This document shows, one piece after another, positions 1 to 9,940 of a stretch of 64,000 nucleotides of DNA. Made by a program: the position numbers and the translations under genes. The stretch spans positions 1,670,408-1,734,407 of the forward strand of contig NW_027331510.1 of assembly GCF_022965805.1 (NCBI RefSeq), given 5' to 3'. The notes beneath the pieces were generated by a model. It made no database searches. It had not been told where the DNA came from and saw only the letters and a list, made by a program, of their open reading frames with translations. Numbering within the stretch: position 1 is the stretch's first letter; the number at the start of each line of letters is the position of its first letter. Origin of the DNA: Primulina eburnea (lineage: Eukaryota > Streptophyta > Magnoliopsida > Lamiales > Gesneriaceae).

Positions 1-1115
1 GACATGTACTCAAATCTGTCCAAATCAACTCTGAAATGACAATATCAAATACACGGTATCAATGAATAACTCAATTCACAATCTGTTCTGATCAATACAT
101 AACTCAGTACATAATCTGACCAAAACCTGAACAAGATACAATCTGATTCATATCAACGAATATCACGATGAAATCTAAATCATAACTGAATCTGATCACT
201 CTGACTCATCTGATGTTGTAACGGTACAATAATACAGTCTTGACAATTCCGTCAGATCAAACCTCACCGATATAATACCAGAATTCATAGAAATCAACAT
301 CTTTCTATTCTTAACTCAAGAACACTACAAGTCTAGTGTTCAATCTAAACCAAGATCTTCATAAAATCATAACAATTGTATAAACAGTCTGTTCTTTAAT
401 CTGACTTCAATTATACAATGTCTACTGTAGAAGAAACATCATATCTGATGCATATTCAATTCTGACAATATCATAATTTCAAGACAGGTCTAAACGTAAC
501 AAAACTTACGTCCAGTTGTAGCCTGTGTTGATAGGAACACAGTACTGAAGTCGGATTCAAAATCAGACGGACGGATTTCTCGCAAAAGGCGTAAGGATTT
601 TCTATAGCTTTCCCTCGACTTCTTCTTTCTCGTTTCCCCTGTTCTTCTGAGGGAAAATCAAAATTCTTATATATATATATCTATATACATACACGTAGCA
701 TGCTAACCAAAACGTGGCACCTTTTCCAATTCTTAAGTGGCGCTCGAGCGGTGGATCTTTACCGCTCGGGCGCGGGAACTTCTGTCCGATACTCGGATGA
801 TTATCCATTGGCGCTCGAGCGGTAACATTCTACCGCTCGGGCGCCATACATTCTGTCCGAGACATGATCTTATTGAACACTGGCGCTCGGGCGGTAACTT
901 TCTACCGCTCGGGCGCCAGACTTTCTGTCCAACTCTCCCATTTATGGTGCCTTGGCGCTCGGGCGGTCTCTTTCTACCGCTCGGGCGCCACGAGTTCTGT
1001 ACAAAATCATGTTTTTATTGCACCGACGCCCGGCCTCGTCATTTGAGTTCTTCTAACCCCCATTTATGCCAATTAATCAACGTCTGATTATAATGATTAA
1101 ATCTCGGGCATTACA
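1..1115 (-). mobile_element. Ty3/gypsy LTR, partial, outer end at 1115
   Basis: Read on the minus strand the segment opens at 1115 with TGTAATGCCCGAGATTT, a typical start of plant Tekay/Del-type gypsy LTRs. It contains a GC-rich palindrome array (739-990) and a TA-rich stretch (665-695) that could hold the core promoter. No coding domain is seen, and the other end lies beyond the left edge of the window, so the target-site duplication cannot be tested. The short ORFs here are produced by the GC-rich array and do not look like genes. Family assignment is by terminal sequence only. Confidence 0.6.
739..990. repeat. four-unit array of GC-rich near-palindromes, about 72-bp period
   Basis: Units start at 739, 810, 882 and 954. 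Each has a left arm GGCGCTCGGGCGGT (or GGCGCTCGAGCGGT), an 8-9 nt AT-rich loop and a right arm ACCGCTCGGGCGCC. The arms pair with only one or two G-T wobbles, so RNA from either strand would fold into strong hairpins. The linker after each unit contains TTCTGTCC. The 10-mer CGCTCGGGCG also occurs as a direct repeat inside most units. The layout matches the arrays in the other LTRs of this window although the arm sequence differs. Confidence 0.9.
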
Positions 1116-2139
1116 AGCTTACACTTTTCTACAAATTTTATTAAAATCATGTCAGTAAATGTCTTTTTTCTTATTATACTTTTCCAATGAAAATGAACAG
1201 TGAGTGCATGTAGATTCTATATGATTTTTTGCAAAAACAAAAGTGAATATTTTATTTACATTATAATTTGATTAGTTTGATCATTTCAACTTTATTCATA
1301 TAAATAAAAAGTAATGATAAATTAAAAAGAATGAAAATTACTTTCTACTTTTGAACTAAATTTTTTATATAATCCTTATAATTTGTTTAATTAACATAAT
1401 CTTTATAATAAATATGAATTATATTGATAATTTATTATTATTTGTTATTATTACAATTTTACATATGATATTTTTTAATGAGTATTACGTATTATTTTAT
1501 ATATGTGTTTTATTGCACACATTTATTTGAGTGATATTATGTTAAAAAAATTTATTTCACAGAAATTATTAATCACCAATATTAATTTATAAATGATTGA
1601 TTCTAATATAAAATTAATTATCTATAATATGTATTTTAAAAAATATAGAAATTTAAATAAAATTCACAATGAGTTAAAAGTTAGCAAAAACGCAAGTGAT
1701 ATTTAACTTAGTAACAAGTTTTAACGGTTTTATTTTAACATTATTATGATAATTTAGTAAATTAAGATAATTTTATTTGACATTTGTATGTACTCTATTT
1801 AATTACATTTTGGTTTTGATTTGATAAAATTCACTATTCTGTTAATTTTATTTTTATTGTTTTTCATTTCGAATGATATTTGGATGAAAAATATTTTTGT
1901 TGATTTAAGAGAGTTGTTATTATGTTATAATCACGCGGATTGAAAAATGTCATATAAATAAATGAATATATATGATTTATTGTCATGATGTATTTTTGTG
2001 TATTGTTTTTTTATATATTTAGATTGATAAATACTCATAGACAAGAAGTTATTTAAATAATTTTAAACATTATCTAATTCTCGTGATTATATTTTTTTAT
2101 TATTAGTCACCCACGTGCATCGCACGTGAACGTTCCTAG
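1116..2139 (+). mobile_element. Helitron-like non-autonomous element, copy 1 (5' end lost)
   Basis: AT-rich non-coding DNA ends in a perfect 7-bp-arm hairpin at 2112-2128 (CACGTGC, loop ATC, GCACGTG), followed 7 nt later by CTAG at 2136-2139 and then T. A hairpin just before CTRR, with insertion next to T, is the hallmark of a Helitron 3' end. The body is homologous to the sequence at 2140-2471 plus 13922-14148. The 5' end is not present, probably replaced by the gypsy LTR at 1115. No Rep/helicase coding is seen. Confidence 0.5.
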
Positions 2140-2471
2140 TCCCTATAAATATATGAGTTTATTTGTGAATTTACTTAGTTACCCTTTTATGTACCATTAC
2201 TTAATTTTATTTATTTATTTAGATGACTTTTCAATTTTGTGATTTAATCTATATATCAAATTTACATTTTTCTACAAATATCATTGTAAACACCTTGAAA
2301 ATCTTTTTTTTTTACTTTCTATTTTTGTATTAAATTTATGAGATAATCCTTATAATTTTTTTAACTAAGATAATTCATCCCTAAAGAGTTAAAAGTTAGC
2401 AAAAACACAATCGATATTTAACTTAAGAACAAATTTAGAGGTTTTATTTTAACATTATTTTGATAATTTAG
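2140..2471 (+). mobile_element. Helitron-like copy 2, left part
   Basis: Begins directly after the CTAG end of copy 1 and matches copy 1 internally (for example the stretch ending in TTTTGATAATTTAG). It is interrupted at 2471/2472 by the copia element and resumes at 13922. Its last five bases, TTTAG (2467-2471), are the copia target-site duplication. Confidence 0.5.
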
Positions 2472-3620
2472 TGTTAAGAAATGAAATTTTAGAAATTTTG
2501 GTGTATGACAAATTTGTAATCAACCGCGGCTGAAAATTCTCAACCGCTGATATTCAACCGCTTATTCTTGAGATTACAGCTATAGTGAACCGGTTCATTT
2601 AAGAGACTCACTTATGGCTAAACGACATTCTCTGACCGGTTGTATACATTCAAATCCTCGAAGACAAGGATCTCACATCAATTCCAAGATAGATGTGCAT
2701 TTATCTCTCCATCCCAGAAAGGAAGTTCAAAGACAGTATTCGTGGTCTGATGCTATCTGCACAGTCGCCTAAAGTAGTAAACCTCAAGAAAAGAGCTTCA
2801 AATTTATGTTAAGCAAAAGGAAGATTAAATGCGAACATTTATTGCTCATAAAGATGAAAGTGACCTATCTGATTCAGAAGCTCGGGTTTACGTTAACTGT
2901 ACTTTCTGACCGTTAAATCATTCGGCTATATCATCTGGGAGGAATGCAAGTCAATCTCACGCAAGCTATACAACTCATACGTTCGTTCAAAGAATCCTCT
3001 AAGCTTGTAGTCAAGAAATCTCAGAGCGCAATCTCAGTAAATATTTATCTTCGCTCCTTTTTGCACGCAGCTATACAGAAACATATTTGATCATTCAAGG
3101 ATCTTTTCGTGCTACTGAAACAAACTACTACTCGATATCAATAACATGTTGGTTATTTGATTCAAACTTGTGATGGCTGGTGAACCAAGGGTTCTTAATA
3201 TCCAGTAGTGTAAAGGGATCACTAAGAGTTCCATACAGGCAGTGTGATAAGTCCTGGTTGGATTGGGCTGTTACAAACGTTTTGTAAAGTCAAAGTTTTT
3301 TAGTGGAATCCTTCCTGAAAGAGGAAGAAGGGGTGACGTAGGAGTATTCAATCTCCGAACATCCATAAAAACTCTGTGTCTCTTACTTCGTGCAAACTGT
3401 TATTTGTTACTCATATTCTTGCTATTTAGTTTGTCAAATCTCTAGAAATATCTGTCGAAAAATGTGAACCGTTTTCCGCACACTTCAGTAGTTCACCTCT
3501 TTCGAATGTTTGAGAAAGAATTTTTCGAACCGCCTGAAAACGGTTGAAAATATAATTTTAAATAAGAAAATTTGAAAGAGTCCATTCACCCCCCCTCTAA
3601 ACTCTTTCCTGATCCCAACA
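2472..3620 (+). repeat. copia 5' LTR
   Basis: 1149 bp, TG...CA ends, near-identical to 12769-13916. It contains the block GAAGGGGTGACGTAGGAG followed by a segment with TCTCCGAACATC. The same block occurs in the truncated LTR at 18378-19474, so the two belong to related copia families. The 60-aa ORF near 3263 recurs in both LTR copies and is not regarded as a gene. Confidence 0.97.
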
Positions 3621-3622
3621 AT

Positions 3623-3634
3623 TGGTATCAGAGC
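3623..3634 (+). other. copia primer-binding site
   Basis: TGGTATCAGAGC, complementary to the 3' end of initiator Met tRNA, two bases after the 5' LTR. Confidence 0.9.
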
Positions 3635-3669
3635 AGGATTTTCTCAAACACTGATATCTTTTGAATCAT

Positions 3670-5642
3670 ATGGCATCTTTCAATAAAATCCCTATGTTCT
3701 CCAAAGAAGACTATGATGATTGGAAAATTCGCATGCATGCACATCTAGCAGCATAGGATGACGATATGTGGTTTATAATCACTGATGGACCAATGAAGAT
3801 CATGAAAGCAAACACAGCTGTTGGTATAACCGAAGGTGCTCCTCAAATGATAGAGAAGCACAGATCTGAATGGACAGCTGAGGATAAAAAGAAAGCAAAC
3901 TTGGACAATGTTGCAAAGGATATCCTCTATAAAACTCTGGATAAGAACATGTTTGCCAAAATCAAGACTTGTACCACTGCGAAGGAGATATGGGAAAAAC
4001 TTACTCAACTCTGCGAAGGCAACGATCAGACCAAAGAAAACAAATTGACTGTGGCCATCCAAAAATTTGATAATGCAAAGATGAAGCCAGGAGAAACCCT
4101 TGCAGAATTTGATGAGCGTTTTAGCAACATTATCATCGAGCTCATCTCACTTGGAAAAGAGTACTCCAACCGAGAAACCGCGTTAAAAGTCATGAGAGCT
4201 CTTCCCAGAGAATGGGATGTGAAGACCATAGCAATGCGCGAATCCAAGGATCTGAACAAACTGGAACTTCATGATTTATTTGCTGATCTTAAAGCATATG
4301 AATTTGAGCTTGGGATACGAACGGAAGGAGAGCCATCAGCAACTCAACAGATAAAAGCCTTGGCAGCTGCTACAGTGACTCTTCCGGTCGAAGAGTCCAC
4401 AAGTAAGAAATCGGCTGAGCAACTAAGCAATGAAGCCATGTCTCTTTTTGTTAAGAAATTCAGCACATTTATGCGCAAAAATCAATCTCAAAAGAATAAA
4501 CCTTATTTTAAAAAGGACCATACTGAGGATGGTCAAGGTTGTTTTAACTGTGGAAAGAAGGGACACTTTATTGCATAATGCAACAGACCAAAGAAAGATG
4601 AAAAGAAACAGGAGAATAGAGGACGGTTCAAAGATAACAAGAAATTCATCAAGAAAAAGAACCAGCGAGTTCTGACTGCAGAAGAAGATAAAGGCAAATG
4701 GGCTGAGACCGAATCAGAAAATCCTCCTCTGAGGCATCTTCAAGTGAAAACGAAGATGAGACGGTTGAGTGTCTCATGGCCAAGGAAGATCAAGAACCCA
4801 TCGATGAAACGGTATTTGACTTTAACTCTGAAGAATTTACACGAGAAGATCTTGTCACAGCACTTCACGACATGGTAAATGAGTACAAAGGCCTATCTAT
4901 GAAATTCAATGAGGCTGAATCAGAAAAACAAAACTTAAAAAACAAGTTAACTCTCTCTAACTGTTCGCAGTACAAAGAGATTGACAGTTTGAAAGTTAAG
5001 TTAAGTCTGCTAGCGGCTGAGAATGATGATTTACGAAGACTGTTCCATGCCACACTAAAAGAAAATAAACGGTTAATAAATGTCGTAAATACTTGGAACA
5101 AGTCTTCTGCCTATCTTGATAAGATGCATGACATGCAGAAACCAGTCGGAGACAGAACTGGAGTGAGTTACAACATCAATGATTGCAGCACTTCAAAAGC
5201 TCCAACTCAACCGTTACTAGAAAAAGACAATTTAAGATCAATTAAATTTGTCAGATCTAGCACGGTATATGAACATGATGAGTCTGAAAAACAAGGCATT
5301 CATAGTATCAATCTTGAGAACAATGGAAGGCGACGTGGTTTGGGTTATGTTCAAAGTGATAAATCCAAACAAAATTGGCGCAAATCCAGGCCAAACTCAA
5401 CCGGTTACGATAGCTCAAATGGATATCACTCAAAAACCAGACCTAACAATTACTATAATTGCCGACCGGTTCAAAAGAGATACAGATTGAATGATGGTGA
5501 CCAAAGACCCAGACAACACACATTACATTCTTCATCAGATTATTCATCCGATCATGATCACCCTGGAACACATCATAAAAAATCCTCAAGGATAATTCAA
5601 GTGTGGATTCCTAAGGGTCTAATTAACTCAGGACCCAAGTAA
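3670..5642 (+). pseudogene. gag: copia gag (UBN2-like nucleocapsid), broken
   Basis: The frame opens at ATG 3670 (MASFNKIPMFSKEDYDDW), as in many plant copia Gag proteins. It is cut by TAG at 3754-3756. The continuation to 4578 has the Gag core with an LTQLCEGND segment and a CCHC knuckle, CFNCGKKGHFIA, whose last Cys is separated by a TAA at 4576-4578. That stop therefore falls inside the zinc knuckle. A frameshift near 4720 precedes the 4776-5642 part, which is hydrophilic with a predicted coiled-coil (about residues 30-100) and a basic Ser/Asn-rich tail, stopping at 5640-5642. Gag would form the virus-like particle and package element RNA. This copy cannot do so intact. Confidence 0.85.
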
Positions 5643-5680
5643 AAAGGGTACCATTTTCTTTCTTTTCTTTTAAATTTCAG

Positions 5681-5908
5681 GAACAAAAGAAGAATTGCTT
5701 GGAAAAGTCAACATGGTTTTTAGACAGCGGTTGCTCAAGACATATGACTGGAAACAAAAATCTCTTATCAGAAATTGAGGACTTCAAGGGGCCAACAATT
5801 ACTTTCGGTGACAACGCTAAAGGTAAAGCCACGGGTAAGGGTAAGATTATCCATGGCAAAATCATCATTAAAGATGTTCTCCTAGTAGAAAATTGTGTTT
5901 TAATCTGA
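5681..5908 (+). pseudogene. copia aspartic protease domain
   Basis: The reading frame contains STWFLDSGCSRHMTG, the DSG active-site signature of copia proteases, followed by TITFGDN and a basic segment. It lies just after a 42-nt spacer (5639-5680) that starts with GT and ends in a T-rich stretch plus TTTCAG. The frame runs out at 5908 through a single-base frameshift at about 5893, after which the sequence continues as FNLISISQLCDNG in another frame. In the family this protease cuts the Gag-Pol polyprotein. Confidence 0.85.
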
Positions 5909-7200
5909 TTAGTATAAGTCAACTGTGTGATAATGGATCTACCGTTGAATTTCATAAAGACAAATGCTTAGTTAAAACTAATACAAGCACCATTATGTTA
6001 ACTGGTTATCGAAATCAAAATACTTATCGAGTAGAATGGAATGATGAATGTTTAAACGCATCTACCTGTTTCATTGCTCTAAATGGTAATAAAAACTGGC
6101 TATGGCATAAACGGCCCAATCATTTAAACTTTAAATCCATTGCTACTATGAGCAAGCTTAAGCTGGTATCTGGACTGCCTAACGTTGATTTTGCCAAAGA
6201 TAAAGTATGCAATGCTTGTCAGCTAGGTAAACAAGTTCGATCAACTTTCAAAAGCAAAGGAAGAAACTCTTCGGCAAAATGCTTGGAACTACTTCATATG
6301 GACTTGTTTGGACCCATTCCGGTGATGAGTTTAGGGGGGAAAGAAATACACTCTGGTTGTTATTGACGACTTCTCTAGATTTACATGGGTACTATTCCTT
6401 GGCTCCAAAGATCAAACTGCCGACCAACTAATCAAGCTGCTCAAGAGACTTCACAGTGAGAAAAGGGAAGACATCAACAGAATCAGAAGTGACAAAGGAA
6501 CTGAATTTCTGAACAAATATCTGGCATCCTACCTTGAAGATCATGGGATTAAACACGAGCTATCAGCTGCAAGATCACCACAACAAAATGGAGTAGCAGA
6601 AAGAAGAAACCGCACACTGAAAGAAGCAGCTAGAACCATGCTAGCTGAATCTGGTATCTCGCAAAGATTTTGGGCTGAAGCCATCAACACAGCTTGTTAC
6701 ACTCAGAATCGATCTATGATTAATAAAAATCATGCAAAGACTCCATATGAAATATGGACCGACAAATTTCCAGAAGTGGGGTATTTTCGCATCTTTGGCT
6801 GTAAGTGTTTTATTCACATAAATGGCAAAATACATCTCACTGCATTTGACGTAAAGGCTGAAAATGGCATCTTTCTGGGATACTCAGCAGTAAGTAAAGC
6901 ATACAGAGTCTATAATCAAAAAACTCTCACTTTCGAAGAATCCATACATGTTGTATTTGATGAATCATCTATATGCCATGACAATAGCAATAGCAACATG
7001 CATGATCTGATAAATAATTTTGAAGCTGCTAACCTTGAAGCTAGCAATGATGATGATGAGATAGACATAAGAAGAACAGGTGAAACAATCTCTAAAGAAA
7101 ATCCAACCGGTCAAGAAAAGTGTCAGCAAACGAATGATCCAGAAAACAATTATCAACCGCAGAACATACCACTGGCAGAAGAGGTAACAGAACAAGAAAA
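5893..7200 (+). pseudogene. copia integrase, frameshifted
   Basis: The GAG-pre-integrase zinc finger is visible: LWHKRPNHLNF supplies the two His and VCNACQLGK the two Cys. A frameshift near 6345 breaks the chain in GGKEI. The catalytic core follows in frame 2: VVIDDFSRFTW (first Asp), RIRSDKGTEF (second Asp) and NGVAERRNRTL (Glu), with D-35-E spacing kept. Then comes the usual FGCKCFIHINGK and FLGYSAVSKAYRVYN segment. All catalytic residues are present and only the frame is lost. Integrase would insert the cDNA and produce the 5-bp TSD. Confidence 0.9.
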
Positions 7201-8887
7201 TGACATCATTCAACCAACCGAGGCAGATCAATATGGACCATGTCTCCGGTGGAAAAAGGATCACCCACTCGAGCTGGTCATTGGTAACCCTACTGCTCCT
7301 CTTAGAACTATAAATCAAATGATAAGTGAATTTATGCAGGCTGCTTTTGTTTCTCAAATTGAACCCAAGAAAATTGATGATGCTCTACTAGATACAAACT
7401 GGATAGAGGCCATGCAAGAAGAACTTAATCAGTTTGAAAGAAACAGAGTATGACACTTAGTATCTCGACCTAATGATGCTAATATAATTGGAACTAGATG
7501 GGTTTATAGAAACAAAATGAATGAAAGTGGTTTAATCATAAGAAATAAGGCTCGACTAGTGGCTCAAGGATATAGACATGAGGAAGGAATAGACTTTGAT
7601 GAATCTTTTGCCCCTGTTGCTAGATTAGAAGCCATTAGAATATTTCTAGCTTTTGCAGCATTTAAAGACTTCAAAGTATATCAAATGGATGTTAAATCTG
7701 CCTTTCTGAATGGTCTATTAAATGAGGAAGTTCATGTAGAACAACCACCCGGTTTTGTTAACCATATCTTTCCTGATCATGTTTACAAATTGGATAAAGC
7801 TTTATATGGACTAAAACAAGCCCCAAGAGCATGGTATGACACACTAACCAAATTTCTGCTCGACCATGGATTTTCTATTGGTACAATCGATAAAACCCTA
7901 TTTAAATTCTCCAAGAATGATCATTCACTTTTTGTTCAGATATATGTAGATGATATTATTTTTGGATCAACTAATACTAAGCTGTGTGAAAGATTTTCTA
8001 AGATGATGCAGGAACAATTTGAAATGAGCATGATGGGCGAATTAAACAATTTTTTAGGACTGCAAGTCAAGCAGTCTGAAAATGGTATCTTCATTAATCA
8101 AGCCAAATATACACGAGATATGTTAAAGAAATTCGGCATGGAAAACTGTTCTCCAGCCAGCACTCCAATGAGTTCATCAATCAAATTAGATAAAGATGAA
8201 GGGGGAATTTCGGTGGATACAAAAATGTACAGAGGACTAATTGGGTCTTTACTATACCTAACCGCAAGTCGACCGGACATTATGTTTGTTGTATGCCTAT
8301 GTGCACGGTTTCAAGCTAAACCCATGCAATCTCATTTTATTGCCTCTAAACGCATACTCAAATATCTGAAAGGAACCAAAAATGTGGGTCTTTGGTATCC
8401 CAAAGATTCAAGTTTTAACCTTGTAGGTTACTCAGATGCAGATTATGCAGGATGCAAAATCGATCGAAAAAGCACAAGCAGTTCATGCCAATTTTTAGGA
8501 GAAAGACTTATTTCATGGGCCAGCAAGAAGCAAACGTCAATTGCCACATCAACCGCTGAAGCAGAATATTTAGCAGCTGGAAGCTGTTGTGCTCAAATGC
8601 TATGGATTCAGCAACAATTAAAAGATTATGGAATCCAAGCTGCTGAATCCCCCATATTTTGCGACAACACAAGTGCAATAGCTATAACATACAACCCTGT
8701 CATGCACTCTCGGACAAAGCACATCGATATCCGACACCATTTCATCCGAGAACATGTGATGAAGAAAGAAATACGGCTTGAATACGTTCATACTGATCAA
8801 CAAACAGCCGATATTCTTACAAAACCACTACCCGAGGCTAAGTTCTCTTATTTTCGTAATATGCTTGGTTTGATTGATTTATCATGA
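7201..8887 (+). pseudogene. copia reverse transcriptase and RNase H
   Basis: The RVT_2-type reverse transcriptase has [34 protein letters not shown] and the polymerase motif YVDDIIFG. RNase H follows with [27 protein letters not shown] and [11 protein letters not shown], ending in ILTKPL and a stop at 8885-8887. A TGA at 7451-7453 (a Trp in related elements, NRVWHLV) separates it from integrase in the same frame. From 7454 to the end the frame is open for 477 codons, so this is the best-preserved part of pol. Confidence 0.93.
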
Positions 8888-9013
8888 TATAATTATTTCT
8901 TGTGTATGCTCAGTTTAATTTTGCAGGTAACAAAAGAAAAAGGCAGGAAAAAGTCAGTAAAACAGAACAAAAAATAATCTTTCATTATAAAGTCAGAGGC
9001 AGGGGGCAGTACA

Positions 9014-9418
9014 TCAACAGAGGCGGAGGCGGACACTCCTAATCTCCCTATCTACGTACAACCTCCAAAGTGCTAACCAGCTGGTCAGCCCTCCGACGGA
9101 AATACGTGAGAACTCCTCTGATATGGCTACCCTTCTCAGAGATCTCCTCTCCTTAAGCAGCATAAGAAGATAAACACCATCATCAGAAAAGACTCCAGCA
9201 TTATCAGCAACGCGAAGACGTCGCCGATATCTTCCTAATGCCGCCATATCTCTGGAAGAAGAAGCTAGTCCGCCCTCAAGGACGGACTTGAGTTTTTGAA
9301 CTTTTGCCCAAATGGCCAGCGGCTTTTTCATCACTCGATCCATGATAGCCTTCTTCCTCGAAGCCACCGCAGCATTCAGGAACTCCTCCGCCAAGTCTGG
9401 ACTACTATCTCTCTCCAT
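9014..9418 (-). CDS. antisense ORF inside the copia element, 134 aa
   Basis: An uninterrupted ORF opposite to the element's transcription, starting MERDSSPDLAEEFLN and rich in Arg, Leu and Glu, likely alpha-helical, with no recognised domain. It lies between RNase H and the extra sense ORF. On its own strand a TATAAATA box (9456-9463) sits about 40 nt before its ATG, so it may have its own promoter. Antisense ORFs are known in some plant gypsy lineages and are less familiar in copia. It is open while gag-pol is riddled with stops, which argues weakly for a real gene. Function unknown. Confidence 0.5.
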   Translation of the reverse strand: MERDSSPDLAEEFLNAAVASRKKAIMDRVMKKPLAIWAKVQKLKSVLEGGLASSSRDMAALGRYRRRLRVADNAGVFSDDGVYLLMLLKERRSLRRVAISEEFSRISVGGLTSWLALWRLYVDREIRSVRLRLC

Positions 9419-9940
9419 ATTTCTAACTTGATTTTATTGTTAACATCTTTGCTGGTATTTATAGATGAAAATCAAGCGCCAAGGGTTTATGTCATCATGA
9501 CTGCGGTGGGAAATGTGAAGAGTTTTATCATACGCTACCGACGGTTCAATTTCATTCATGCACGTGTTTAGGGGGAACATGGTTAAGAATAATCATCATT
9601 TTCTTTAACCGGTTCCACCTAATAACATCAATTATCCGGTTCAGATCTTGTGGTCATAATACATCCACGTCATTTTCGTAAAACACACCCAAACTTTTCA
9701 ACTGCTCCTATATGAAGTGACGGTTATCTCCTTGAAATTTGAAAAACACTAATTTTGCCGCCGTCCAAAATTTCAAATATTTTTTATAAAATTCTCCACT
9801 AACAGTCCTCCACGTGGACCTGTTAGTACGTGTTTGAACCGGACATACATACCCTCACTCACATCATTGTTCTCTTTACTACTTTATCGCAGCTCACTCT
9901 ACAGGAACCAGATTACAGAATTTCTTGGAGAATCATCAAA
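9419..9940. promoter_or_regulatory. divergent promoter-like spacer between the antisense and sense extra ORFs
   Basis: This 522-bp spacer separates two ORFs that point away from each other. Facing left is TATAAATA (minus, 9456-9463). Facing right is TATAAA around 9785-9790. Two G-box cores CACGTG occur at 9561-9566 and 9811-9816, the second within the palindrome TCCACGTGGA. The arrangement fits internal promoters for both ORFs, but no transcription start can be shown from sequence alone. Confidence 0.4.

Noticed and set aside
739..990. CRISPR-like regular repeats
   Set aside because: Plant nuclear DNA, imperfect units, related linkers rather than unique spacers, location within an LTR, no cas genes.
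3263..3445. 60-aa ORF repeated at 13560-13742
   Set aside because: Part of both copia LTRs; short and not conserved as a protein elsewhere.
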